From Slackia exigua ATCC 700122 (GTDB taxonomy: Bacteria > Actinomycetota > Coriobacteriia > Coriobacteriales > Eggerthellaceae): a DNA stretch of 64,000 nt. Below are positions 26,786 through 35,624 of the stretch, in pieces. The stretch covers positions 591,277-655,276 of the forward strand of contig NZ_GG700631.1 of assembly GCF_000162875.1 (NCBI RefSeq). Direction: 5' to 3'. The translations under genes and the position numbers were made by a program. Positions within the stretch are counted from its first letter, which is position 1; each line of letters starts with the position of its first letter. The notes under the pieces are model-generated. The model had not been told where the DNA came from. It worked only from the letters and a program-made list of their open reading frames with translations, and did not search any database.

Positions 26786-27520
26786 ATGTCCGCAGACGAA
26801 GACGCAACCTCTCGCATAGAGCGCCTGATCGGGCCCGAGGGCGTCGAGGCGCTCGCTGCGGCCACGGTCATGGTCATCGGTATCGGCGGCGTCGGCTCGA
26901 ACTGCGCCGAGGCGCTCGCGCGCGGCGGCGTCGGGCATTTCATCCTCGTCGACCATGACGTGGTGGAGCCGAGCAACCTCAATCGCCAGGCCGTCGCCTG
27001 GCAGCATTCCCTCGGGCAGAAGAAGACCGAGGTCATGCGCGATATGATCGCCGACATCAATCCTACGGCAACGGTCGAGGTCGTCGATGCGTTCGTGCTG
27101 GAGGAAAATGTCGACGCCATCGTGAGCGACTACGCACTGCGCGCCGATTACGTCGTGGATGCGATCGATACCGTTTCGACGAAGCTCGCTCTTGCGCAAG
27201 CCGCGCAGGAGCATGGATTCTGGCTGGTCAGCGCCATGGGAGGCGGCAATAAGCTGCATCCTGAGCTCCTGCGGTTCGCCGATATCAACGACACGTTCAA
27301 CTGCCGCATGTCGCGCATCATGCGCAAAGAATGCCGTAATCGCGGCATCCGCCGTCTGCGCGTCCTCTTCTCGACCGAGGAGGCGCGCGCCGCGACGACG
27401 CCTGAAGGTCAAGAGCGCGGGCAACGCGGCGGGTTGGGCACGATGCCGTACTTCCCGCCCATCATGGGCCAGATGATAGCCGGCGAGGTCATTCGCACCA
27501 TCGTCGGGCTTGAAGGCTAG
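26786..27520 (+). CDS. tcdA: tRNA threonylcarbamoyladenosine dehydratase
   Basis: A 244-residue E1-like ThiF-fold enzyme; the ATG follows CAGGAG. It has the nucleotide-binding VIGIGGVGSNCAEALARGGVG, the LVDHDVVEPSNLNRQ strand, Arg/Lys (NRQAVAW, GQKKTEVM) and the conserved DAIDTVSTKLAL. These fit TcdA (CsdL), which uses ATP to cyclise t6A37 in tRNA to ct6A. The activating Cys (NCRMSRIMRKECRNRG) region is present. Confidence 0.92.
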   Translation: MSADEDATSRIERLIGPEGVEALAAATVMVIGIGGVGSNCAEALARGGVGHFILVDHDVVEPSNLNRQAVAWQHSLGQKKTEVMRDMIADINPTATVEVVDAFVLEENVDAIVSDYALRADYVVDAIDTVSTKLALAQAAQEHGFWLVSAMGGGNKLHPELLRFADINDTFNCRMSRIMRKECRNRGIRRLRVLFSTEEARAATTPEGQERGQRGGLGTMPYFPPIMGQMIAGEVIRTIVGLEG

Positions 27521-27650
27521 CCGCCTCGCGCTCCTTCAAGGGAATCAGTGAAACCCTTGTCGCCCCCAGAATGATGATGCGGATAAGCTCCTCTGGGGAA
27601 ATCGGTTCCTCCTGCACGACATCCGACATGAAAGACGCCTCGTCGATGCC

Positions 27651-28295
27651 CTATGCATCCACATGCTTCACGTACATCATGCACTTCAGGGTAAAGGTCC
27701 CCTTGGAGCCTCCCATCGCGACATCGCGCTCTGCCGCGCGCATGAAGCCGCGGTGCTCGTAGAACTGATAGGTGCAGGCATCGTCGGTGCGCAGGAACAT
27801 ATCCATCCCCGCGCAAGCGCGCTCGAAGGCGGCGAGCAGCTTGGTGCCGACGCCCTTTCCCTTGCAGGCGGGATCGATCGCAAAAAACACCAGTTCGACA
27901 TCGGGTTCAGAACGAAGCGACGCCTTCATGGCGCGGTTCGCCGCATCGTACGCATCGCCCCGAGACGAGGAAGGTGAAAGCCTTTCCAATAGCTTGAACA
28001 GGCGCTGAAGGAAGATGAATCGTGAATTGCGATAAGGGAGCGGCTGCCCCTTGAAACATCCGAACAAAAAGCCGACGAGCTTATCGTCCCGATACGCGCC
28101 GATAAGATAGTTCGAACGAGCAAGGGCCTCCCGTATGACATACTTCTCGTATATCCAGCGTTCAAGCGCGTTCTCGACATAGCGGTCAAGATGCATGCCC
28201 TCCATGGCGAAGCGCGCGGCCACTGCACGGTCGGCGATATTGAATTCCCTGATGACGACATCTTTCGTCATGATATCGCCGTCCATGTTCTCCAT
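27651..28295 (-). CDS. GNAT-family N-acetyltransferase
   Basis: A 214-residue protein; the ATG follows GGGAGGCGACGG. Motif A for acetyl-CoA binding is visible (LVFFAIDPACKGKGVGTKLLAAFE), followed by FLRTDDACTYQFYEHRGFM, the usual end of the GNAT fold. The N-terminal 100 residues are helical and less typical. The acceptor is unknown. It is convergent with tcdA and divergent from the TatD-family gene. Confidence 0.88.
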   Translation of the reverse strand: MENMDGDIMTKDVVIREFNIADRAVAARFAMEGMHLDRYVENALERWIYEKYVIREALARSNYLIGAYRDDKLVGFLFGCFKGQPLPYRNSRFIFLQRLFKLLERLSPSSSRGDAYDAANRAMKASLRSEPDVELVFFAIDPACKGKGVGTKLLAAFERACAGMDMFLRTDDACTYQFYEHRGFMRAAERDVAMGGSKGTFTLKCMMYVKHVDA

Positions 28296-28504
28296 CCGTC
28301 GCCTCCCTTTCGCCGAACTGTCTGACGCAATGCGATCGGTCGGATCGACCCTCTCGCGTGCGGGAATACTTTGACGTTATAAAAAGACGGCGATCCGCGC
28401 AAGGCGCGCGGGATCGAAAAACCGACATCCATGCTTGAAGCGCGCGAATGCAACGCCAATAATGCCTTTCAGCATGCATTTCGGTAATGCCGAAAGGAGC
28501 GGAA

Positions 28505-29335
28505 ATGGCCGATATTCCTCCTAGCCTCTTCGACATGCATTGTCACCTGGACTTCTGTAAGGACCCTGCACGCATTGCGCATGAGGCAGAGGCGCTCGGA
28601 ACCGGAGCCTTCATCGCGACCGTCTCCCCTGCAGCATACGAATCGGCGCGCAAGACGCTCACCCCGTGCAGGAACGTGCGCGTCGGAGCGGGCATGCATC
28701 CTTGGTGGGTAGCCGACGGGCGCGTGACGCATGAGGATGTCGAGGCATCCGCCGACCTGGCGCGCGAGACGCATTTCATAGGCGAGATAGGCCTCGACTT
28801 CGGGAAGAGATGCCTCGAGGGAAGCATCGCGACCTACGACGAGGCAGAGGCAGACGGAAGGTGCCGACGCCCCGCAACCGTCGAGGAAGCGAAAGCCCTG
28901 CAGGTCGAAGCGTTCTCCCGCGTTCTTAAGGTCTGCGCGACCGAAGGAGGCCGCATCCTCTCCATCCATGCGGTGAAGAGCGCTGATACGGTGCTCGACC
29001 TGCTCGAACGCATGCATGCAATCGAGTCGTGCACATGCATCCTGCACTGGTTCAGCGGATCGTCGCAGGAACTCGCGCGCGCGATCAAGCTCGGATGCCG
29101 GTTCTCGTTCGGTACCCGATCGCTTGCGACGCGCAAAGGTCGAGAATACGTGAAAGCCGTGCCGATAGCCCAGCTGCTGCTGGAAACCGACTGGCCGCCT
29201 GCCGCCGGATACGAAGGATCGGCCGACGAATGGATCGCCGACCTTCGGCGCGCCGCGGAGAGCGTCGCGGCCCTACGCGGCGAGGACGCGCTTGAGAGGA
29301 TTACGGAATCGAGCCGAAGACTGCTTGGCGTGTAG
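28505..29335 (+). CDS. TatD-family metal-dependent hydrolase
   Basis: A 276-residue TIM-barrel hydrolase. The start at 28505 is preferred because AAGGAG lies six bases before it; an in-frame ATG 18 bases earlier lacks this. Metal ligands of the TatD family are present: MHCHLD, GEIGLDF, IHAVKS, LHWFSG and LLETDWP. Family members are 3'-5' DNA exonucleases or related phosphoesterases. The protein is slightly diverged (about 15 extra residues around DEAEADGRCRRP), so its exact substrate is uncertain. Confidence 0.88.
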   Translation: MADIPPSLFDMHCHLDFCKDPARIAHEAEALGTGAFIATVSPAAYESARKTLTPCRNVRVGAGMHPWWVADGRVTHEDVEASADLARETHFIGEIGLDFGKRCLEGSIATYDEAEADGRCRRPATVEEAKALQVEAFSRVLKVCATEGGRILSIHAVKSADTVLDLLERMHAIESCTCILHWFSGSSQELARAIKLGCRFSFGTRSLATRKGREYVKAVPIAQLLLETDWPPAAGYEGSADEWIADLRRAAESVAALRGEDALERITESSRRLLGV

Positions 29336-29350
29336 CGATCGATCGCGTAT

Positions 29351-29515
29351 CGAAAGCTGACGTCAGGAAGTTCCGTCGGGCATCGAAAGCTGGTATCAGA
29401 GGGTCCCGTCGGGCGCCTAAAGCTGGCGTCAGGGGATCCCGTCGTGTGACGAAAGCCAGTGTCAAGGGATCTCGTCGTGTGCCAAAAGCCAGTGTCAAGG
29501 GGTCCGTCGGGTATG
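29351..29515. repeat. 33-bp tandem repeat, five copies
   Basis: Five head-to-tail units of exactly 33 bp with a core like AAAGCYGGYGTCAGGGGATC followed by CCGTCGKG; a partial sixth unit ends near 29542. There are no unique spacers, so this is a minisatellite and not a CRISPR. The period is a multiple of three and the minus strand reads an 11-residue repeat (RRDPLTLAF-like), but no credible gene carries it. Confidence 0.9.
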
Positions 29516-29864
29516 CTAGGGGATCCCGTCGGGCGGGCCGCCGCCTGAACCCTTCATTTCGCAAACGCACGGCAGGACATCTTCCAAAAAATCAGAGCTT
29601 AACGAAAAAACGCGCGTACTTCGCCTCGTACTGCCAAAATATAGACGCTTAGGGGGTATAGGAAATCAAAATCTGAATCGAATCTTATGAGACAGGATGA
29701 TTTCAACCACTACATCTTGTGCCTATCTCAATACAAGCCTTGATATTGATCCATGCGAAAGCCTTGCCCGCAAATTCGACTTGCAAAATCCCCCTAAGCA
29801 CTGATTTCTTGTCAGTTGGGAGTGAATCTGTGCGCACGCATTTCGACAGTCACGCAAAACCCCG

Positions 29865-30180
29865 GATGAAACCAGATGCAAGTCCTTGAATAGAACCGTA
29901 TGAACCCCTGAGCGAAGGGGCCAAGCGAACCCTCGGACGGAACTGGACAAGTTCCTGACGGAACCGGATGATCTTCTGGACGAGGTCAGGCGAGCCTCTG
30001 GAGAAAACCAAGCGGGATCTTGAACAAAACTGGATGAACCCCTGCACGAGATCAAGCGACCCCCCCCCGGATGAAACCAGAAGCGAGCCCTCGGATAGAA
30101 CCGGGCAAATCCCCGGGTGGAGCCAAGAGGGATACCTTAGACAAAACCAAGCGAGCCCTTAGACGAGTTCAAGCGAGCTT
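29865..30180. repeat. Degenerate ~22-bp tandem repeats
   Basis: About a dozen imperfect units of 20-25 bp built on AACCAAGCGAGCCCTYGGAC or AACCGGATGAACCCCTGGACG, including a run of nine Cs at 30061-30069. The units have drifted, so boundaries are approximate. Confidence 0.7.
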
Positions 30181-30311
30181 CAGCGCTCCGCGCACTATCG
30201 CGAAACGATGCAGCAAATATCCAGAGCGCGTCGTGATGAGTTTACGGTTCGTAACGCTTTTCCCGTCTCTGCCATCTCGCAACTACGGTGAGAGTCGAAC
30301 AAGGAGTCGAT

Positions 30312-31601
30312 ATGAACCGTTCATTTCAAAATACTCGTCGAACCTCGGCCGACCAAGCCCCGGCCGGCTGGGTCTCGACTGATCGGATTCCAGCCAGTCC
30401 CGATCGGATTCCAGCCAGTCAGGTCTTGGCCGACGCGTCGCCCGACATCGAAAAGCAACCCGAACCCGAGCGAAAAGGCATTTTCACCGGAATATCTCCG
30501 GTCCAAATCGCAGCAACGGCTCTCGCTGCTCTGACCTCGATGTTCTTCTCATCGATCATCGGCTTTACAGGGTCGGTCATCGGCGTCGCGCTCGGCTCCA
30601 TCGTGTCGACCGTATCGACGCAGGTATACAAGAACACCATCGCAAAGTCGGCCGACAAGGTTAAAGAGAAGGCGACGGGCGTTTTCGGGCCCGACGGGAA
30701 AACCGAGGTTCTACCTGGAATCGGCCTGGCAGAAAGCGATCCGGCCGAAACCGTGGCAACCGCACGCAGTCCCTATGCGAGCACCCTGCGAACCCCCGGC
30801 GCGCAGAGCGCGCAAGAGGCCCGCGACGCACAGGGCACGAAGGTCCTCCGCAGCATGCAAGACGCCTACGACGCGCAGCGTACGAGAGTCCTCCATGGTG
30901 AAAGCGGTGCAATGCCATCCTCCGACACCCCTGACTCCGCACTGCCTCCCATGGAGCGAAGCGCTGCCCAATCCCACAGCGCACGGACGGCAGCCCTCCG
31001 CGCAGCCAGAATAAGCCGCGCCAATCGGGCGAAAACGGAACGAGGCGTCGTGATCGTCGCTATCGCATCAGGGCTTATCGCCATCGCTCTTTCGGCTTTC
31101 ATCATTTTCGCCGTGACGGAAGGCAAGGGCATCGGAGAGAAATCAAGCGTGTCCGACGCCGTCTTCGGCACTGCAAGCGACACGCCGGCAACCGAACAGT
31201 CCGATACCGGCAGCTCGAACAGCCAGTCCGACTCCAAGGAATCCGACACGGACAAGCAGTCCGCAGCGAACGACGATTCATCGTCGACGAAGACGGGAAG
31301 CAACGCCGACTCGACCGCGGATTCGAACTCGAATGCCTCGGCCAGCAACAAAAACGGATCTTCCGCAGACGCCTCGAGCGGCGCAGGCGATGCCAATGCC
31401 GGATCCAACGGTTCATCCGGAACGAACGGTTCGGGCTCTTCGGGCTCCGATCAGAACGCGTCGAACGGCAACGGTTCCGGCTCGTCGTCTCCCTCGACCG
31501 ACTCGAACGGCTCATCGACATCGTCGAACGAAGCCGCCTCCGGCCAAAATGCAACCGGCAACTCGAGCTCGTCCCAAAGCGATACCGCCTCGAGAGCATA
31601 G
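30312..31601 (+). CDS. Membrane protein with Ser/Asn/Asp-rich tail, unknown function
   Basis: A 429-residue protein; the ATG follows AAGGAG. An N-terminal stretch contains a short duplication (DRIPASPDRIPAS), then a hydrophobic hairpin (residues about 55-105, AATALAALTSMFFSSIIGF and VIGVALGSIVSTVSTQVY), a polar middle of 130 residues with Ala/Gln/Arg-rich repeats (LRTPGAQSAQEARDAQGTK, LRSMQDAYDAQRTR), a second membrane helix (VVIVAIASGLIAIALSAFII) and a 150-residue tail made almost only of Ser, Asn, Asp, Gly, Thr and Ala. The tail is likely outside the membrane as a flexible stalk. I do not recognise the family. It stands alone beside repeat-rich DNA. Confidence 0.75.
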   Translation: MNRSFQNTRRTSADQAPAGWVSTDRIPASPDRIPASQVLADASPDIEKQPEPERKGIFTGISPVQIAATALAALTSMFFSSIIGFTGSVIGVALGSIVSTVSTQVYKNTIAKSADKVKEKATGVFGPDGKTEVLPGIGLAESDPAETVATARSPYASTLRTPGAQSAQEARDAQGTKVLRSMQDAYDAQRTRVLHGESGAMPSSDTPDSALPPMERSAAQSHSARTAALRAARISRANRAKTERGVVIVAIASGLIAIALSAFIIFAVTEGKGIGEKSSVSDAVFGTASDTPATEQSDTGSSNSQSDSKESDTDKQSAANDDSSSTKTGSNADSTADSNSNASASNKNGSSADASSGAGDANAGSNGSSGTNGSGSSGSDQNASNGNGSGSSSPSTDSNGSSTSSNEAASGQNATGNSSSSQSDTASRA

Positions 31602-31938
31602 AAGAGACGGAAAGCCAGACGCATCGGGCTTTTCCAGATAGCGTCCGAAGCCTTCCGCCGCTATCACCTGCATTCTAACGCGCAAGACATGGCCAATGAT
31701 CTTGTGCGTCCATTGCGTGCAAGTTGTCGATGCCGCCTTCGGGATTGAACACATTCGTGCCGCAGCCCGATGATCTTGCGTATCCATTGCGGGCGAATTG
31801 TCGGGCAGCGATTTTGTTTTTCGTATTCGTCTTAATGAGTTGTCAATACACGTTGAAGGGCAATTCGGCTCTAAAAAAACTCCCTGGGGCGGCATCGTCC
31901 CAGGGAGTTCCTTCTTCAACGCGGCCGTCCCCCTTTTT
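31602..31938. other. Intergenic region with a short direct duplication
   Basis: No gene seen. Two imperfect copies of about 40 bp (AATGATCTTGTGCGTCCATT near 31696 and GATGATCTTGCGTATCCATT near 31770) lie here, followed by the terminator of the ABC transporter operon at 31873-31910. Confidence 0.5.
31873..31910 (-). terminator. Intrinsic terminator of the ABC transporter pair
   Basis: Stem AACTCCCTGGG and complement with a 10-nt loop; on the minus strand the stem is followed directly by a run of seven Ts. It lies 30 bp after the end of the ABC gene at 31939. Confidence 0.88.
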
Positions 31939-33684
31939 TTAGATCGACCACGCCTCGGAAAGCTTCTGCAGCCGCGTCATGCGCGCGAAAAGACCGTCTT
32001 CCCGCGCGCGCAGCTCGGCCGGCGTTCCCTGCTCGACCACACGGCCCTCCTTCAGGACAACCACCTTGTCGGCATTCTCGACCGTGCGCATGCGATGCGC
32101 GATGACGAGCACGGTCTTGTCTGCGATCAGTCGCGAAAGCGCCTGTTGGACCTGCGTCTCGTTCTCTACGTCAAGCGACGCCGTAGCCTCGTCGAGCAGC
32201 AGGATGGGAGCGTCCTTGAGCAGCGCGCGGGCGATGGAGATGCGCTGGCGCTCGCCGCCCGAGAGCCGGGCACCGTTCTCGCCGATGGGCGTATCGTATC
32301 CCTGAGGCAGCTGGCTCACGAAATCATCGCAGTTCGCAGCACGTGCGGCAGCCAGCACTTCTTCGTCGGTGGCGTCGCGCCGACCCAGACGGATATTCCC
32401 CATGATGCTGTCGTCGAAGAGCACGACGTCCTGGAACACCATGGAGTAATCGCCGAGCAGCACCTCGGGTTCGACGGTCTGGATATCCACGCCGCCTACC
32501 TCGATGGTGCCGGAATCGGCATCCCAGAGGCGCGCAGCTAGGCGCGCGCAGGTCGACTTGCCCGAACCTGACGGACCGACGAGCGCCGTGACCTCGCCCT
32601 CCTTCGCCGTGAACGACGCGTTCTCGAGCACCGTGTCCGCATCGTATCCGAAGCTCACATCCGTGAACGCGATGTCATGGCCCGAAGGCGCGAAGGATTC
32701 CTTGCCGCCCGCGATAGGCTCGTCGTAGATGCTCTGCAGGCGCGTCGCCGACACCTCCGAGTAGAAGACCTCGGCAATGAGAGCCAGCGCCTGGTCGAAC
32801 GGCCCGTAGATACGCGTCACGACCAGGAAGAACGCGAAGAGCGTCATGAACCCGATCTGTCCTGTCGCGATGAGCGAGGCGCCCACGAGCACCGTCGACG
32901 CGATGCCGAGGCGCATGATGGCCGCGGCGGCATTGATGAACATGCCCGACATGAGCTCGGTACGCACCATCTTGCGCTCGTGGTCGTCGATCATGCCGAA
33001 GAGCCCGGAAAGATAGCGCTTCTCCTGATTGGTCGCGCGGATCTCACGCGCGTTCTCAAGCATCTCCTGAAGGCCCTCGGCCACGCGCACGCCTGCGATG
33101 CGCACCTCGGACTGCTTGCTCGCAACCTTCCGGTGCGTACCGAACAGCAGGGCGAACGCCACGGGCACGCCCCAGAGCGCGGCGAGGGCCAGCCGCCAGT
33201 CGAACGCAAGAAGCCCGACGGCGACGATCGCCGTGGAAATATAGGCGCCGTAGAGATACCCGAGCACGTGCGACCAGACATGTTCGAGCGTCGCCACATC
33301 GCCCATCAGGACTTCCGTCAGATCGGCAAGCTCATGACGGCCGAAGAACGAAAGCGGGAGGCGGCGCAGGCGCTCGGCGATCGACAGGCGCTTCGCCTCC
33401 ACCTCTCCGTAGACGCTGCTGTAGGTCGCGCCGTACTGCTTGAAGTGCGCGAAGAACGATACGGCCAGGAACGCGACGAGCCCGACGGCGTACGGGACGA
33501 TGCCCGGAAGATCGCCTTCTCCCGACAGATGGTCCATGAGCTGCTTCATGAGCAGATACAGAAACATGATGCCGCCCATGTCGACCAGATTGACGACGAC
33601 GGTCCAGAACGTACCGCGACGCGCGATGGCGACGCCGGAATCGGTAAGCGCGTACGTATGCTTGAATTTTTCCCCGAACAGCAT
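31939..33684 (-). CDS. ABC exporter half-transporter, second of heterodimeric pair
   Basis: A 581-residue protein: six-helix ABC exporter membrane domain (about residues 1-310) and a nucleotide-binding domain with Walker A GPSGSGKST, signature LSGGERQRI, Walker B ILLLDEATASLD and H-loop IAHRMRTV. Its start codon directly abuts the stop of the partner gene at 33685, so the two are cotranscribed and probably form a heterodimer. The pair, with an adjacent AraC regulator, resembles the YbtP/YbtQ-type exporters or importers found near metallophore and multidrug loci; the cargo is unknown. Confidence 0.92.
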   Translation of the reverse strand: MLFGEKFKHTYALTDSGVAIARRGTFWTVVVNLVDMGGIMFLYLLMKQLMDHLSGEGDLPGIVPYAVGLVAFLAVSFFAHFKQYGATYSSVYGEVEAKRLSIAERLRRLPLSFFGRHELADLTEVLMGDVATLEHVWSHVLGYLYGAYISTAIVAVGLLAFDWRLALAALWGVPVAFALLFGTHRKVASKQSEVRIAGVRVAEGLQEMLENAREIRATNQEKRYLSGLFGMIDDHERKMVRTELMSGMFINAAAAIMRLGIASTVLVGASLIATGQIGFMTLFAFFLVVTRIYGPFDQALALIAEVFYSEVSATRLQSIYDEPIAGGKESFAPSGHDIAFTDVSFGYDADTVLENASFTAKEGEVTALVGPSGSGKSTCARLAARLWDADSGTIEVGGVDIQTVEPEVLLGDYSMVFQDVVLFDDSIMGNIRLGRRDATDEEVLAAARAANCDDFVSQLPQGYDTPIGENGARLSGGERQRISIARALLKDAPILLLDEATASLDVENETQVQQALSRLIADKTVLVIAHRMRTVENADKVVVLKEGRVVEQGTPAELRAREDGLFARMTRLQKLSEAWSI

Positions 33685-35481
33685 CTACGACACCTCCTTT
33701 CCGACTTTCCAGTCAATCGCGGTGCAGAAGTCCTTCCACATGCGCGCATACAGCCCACCTGCGCGGACGAGCTCGTCATGCGTTCCCGACTCGACCGCAC
33801 GCCCGCGATCGAGCACCACGATGCCATCGGCATGGGCGACGCTCGAGAGGCGATGGGCGACCATGATGACCGTCCGGCCTTCGGCCAAACGCTCGATCGC
33901 CTTCTGGATAAGCGCTTCGTTCTCGGGATCGGCGAAGGCCGTGGCCTCGTCCAACACGACGATGGGGGAATCCTTGAGAATGGCGCGCGCCAAGGCGATC
34001 CGCTGCTGCTCGCCTCCGGACAGGTGCACGCCTTCGGATCCCACCTGGGTTTCCAGGCCTTGGGGAAGCTTCGCTACGATATCGGCGCACTGCGCCGCCT
34101 CGAGCGCTTCCTCCACCTGGGCGCGCGTGGCGCCCGGACGCGCGATGGCCACGTTGTCGAAGACGCTCATGCGGAAGAGCCGATCGTTCTGGAATGCGAA
34201 GGACACGAGGGCCATCAGCTCATGCGGATCGATGTCGCGCACGTCCACGCCGCCGACGAGCACCTGGCCCTCATCGACGTCCCAGAATCGGGGAATGAGG
34301 CTCGCAGCGGTCGTCTTCCCGCCGCCCGACGGTCCGACCAGCGCGAACGTCGAAGACGCCGGAACCTTGAAGGAAATCCCATCGATCGCCGGGGCATCGG
34401 CGCCCGCATATGAGAACCTCGCATCGCGAAACTCTATCGAGAAGTCCGCCGGACGCTGCGGATGCTCTGGAACGGACATCTCAGGAGCTGCCATGACCTC
34501 CTCGATGCGCGAAAGCGAATCGCCTGCGGTGTTCAGCCCGTTCGCCGCGAACATCACGCGCGCGAGCGCCGTCGAGATGATGCCCGAAAACACCGCATAG
34601 AAAGCGAAGTCGCAGATGAATCCTGGAAGATCGGCGGCGGTAGGAGCCAGCAGGACCACCACCGGCACCAGCAGCGCGAAGACGCCCTCGGTGACCGTGA
34701 GGTTTATGCTCTGCGGGATGCGGCAGATCTTTCCCTCGAAGTACTGGGCCTTCTCGCTGTAGGTCTCGATCGCGCGGCGGAACGCGGCGAACGAATAGAC
34801 CGTCTGCTGGAATATCTTCACGACGGGAATGCCGCGCACGTATTCGGTGCCGGCCTTTCCCAGATCCTCGAGCGAGGCTTGGAATTCGGCGATCACCCGA
34901 GCGCGGTCGCCGCCCATCATGGACATCATGCAGACGACCGATACGACGGCTGCCATCAGGCACGCAAGCCCCATGCGCCAATCGAAGGCGAGAAGCAGGA
35001 CGACCATGCCGACGAACAGCACGATCGTGCCCACGATGTCGGCGAGATTGTGGGCGAGCATCGTCTCGGTCGCGGCGGCCGATCCGTCGATGCGGCGGCG
35101 CAGCGATCCCGATGCATGCGTATCGAAATACCCGAGACTGGTCTTCATCAGGTGCTCGGCGCATTGCTTGCGCATATTGGACGCGGTCCTGAACGCTGCG
35201 AGATGCGTGCACATGAGCCCGAGGAAATACACGACCAGGCCGCCTATGGCGAAGCCGAACGCGATCCAGCCGTACAGGACGACGTTCGTCGCGGCCGCCC
35301 AGTCAGGCGCCACCTGAATCAAATCCCGAGCTGCAAGCCAAATGGCGACATAGGGAACCATGCTCGCCACCATGGATGCGCCGGAGAGCGCGCACCCGAG
35401 GAACGTAAGGCGCTTATGAGGTCCGGCGAAGGCGAGCAGCCTGGTCAGAACCCCCTTCTGCGCTTCCTTTCCTTTCGACAT
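33685..35481 (-). CDS. ABC exporter half-transporter, first of heterodimeric pair
   Basis: A 598-residue protein with six membrane helices and a complete nucleotide-binding domain (Walker A GPSGGGKTT, signature LSGGEQQRIALA, Walker B IVVLDEATAFADPE, H-loop VAHRLSSV). The Walker B region reads ATAFADPE where most exporters have ATASLDTE; this FADPE form is also known in the YbtP/Q-like subgroup. The start with GGAAGGAA upstream is preferred to one six codons earlier. It is divergent from the AraC regulator gene at 35625. Confidence 0.92.
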   Translation of the reverse strand: MSKGKEAQKGVLTRLLAFAGPHKRLTFLGCALSGASMVASMVPYVAIWLAARDLIQVAPDWAAATNVVLYGWIAFGFAIGGLVVYFLGLMCTHLAAFRTASNMRKQCAEHLMKTSLGYFDTHASGSLRRRIDGSAAATETMLAHNLADIVGTIVLFVGMVVLLLAFDWRMGLACLMAAVVSVVCMMSMMGGDRARVIAEFQASLEDLGKAGTEYVRGIPVVKIFQQTVYSFAAFRRAIETYSEKAQYFEGKICRIPQSINLTVTEGVFALLVPVVVLLAPTAADLPGFICDFAFYAVFSGIISTALARVMFAANGLNTAGDSLSRIEEVMAAPEMSVPEHPQRPADFSIEFRDARFSYAGADAPAIDGISFKVPASSTFALVGPSGGGKTTAASLIPRFWDVDEGQVLVGGVDVRDIDPHELMALVSFAFQNDRLFRMSVFDNVAIARPGATRAQVEEALEAAQCADIVAKLPQGLETQVGSEGVHLSGGEQQRIALARAILKDSPIVVLDEATAFADPENEALIQKAIERLAEGRTVIMVAHRLSSVAHADGIVVLDRGRAVESGTHDELVRAGGLYARMWKDFCTAIDWKVGKEVS

Positions 35482-35624
35482 GCTGTTCCTTCCTTCCACA
35501 TGCGGGTCCTATTTTGTTAAAGTAGTCTAACTATTGAAAGAAGATGCACGCCGCCTCATTCTGCAAGACGAACGATTGGCAACGCATTCCGTACGAAACA
35601 GTGCAGACCTAGTGAGGAGGCTCT
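35482..35624. promoter_or_regulatory. Divergent promoter region between ABC pair and AraC gene
   Basis: A 143-bp region; its left half is AT-rich with the small inverted repeat TAGT-CTA-ACTA (35523-35533). It must drive both the ABC pair and the AraC regulator. No firm -10/-35 pair could be assigned. Confidence 0.4.

Larger units (their letters stand above)
29336..30311. other. Repeat-rich intergenic region without a convincing gene
   Basis: About 975 bp. It holds the 33-bp tandem repeat (29351-29515), a GCCAAAATATAGACGCTTAG and GGGGGTATAGG element (29633-29662) preceded by CCAAAAAATCAGAGCTTA (29584-29601), and a second set of very degenerate repeats of about 22 bp (29865-30180, core AACCAAGCGAGCCCTYGGAC). 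Open frames in it only translate the repeats. The ribosome site AAGGAG at 30301 belongs to the next gene. Confidence 0.7.

Noticed and set aside
29351-29515. Possible CRISPR array
   Set aside because: Units are contiguous with no unique spacers and no cas genes are nearby; it is a tandem minisatellite.
29301-29570. Minus-strand frame coding 11-residue repeats (RRDPLTLAF type)
   Set aside because: It overlaps the end of the TatD gene, has no ribosome site and merely translates the 33-bp DNA repeat.
29723-30055. Minus-strand 110-codon frame in repeat-rich DNA
   Set aside because: Composition only reflects degenerate repeats; no start signal or family resemblance.
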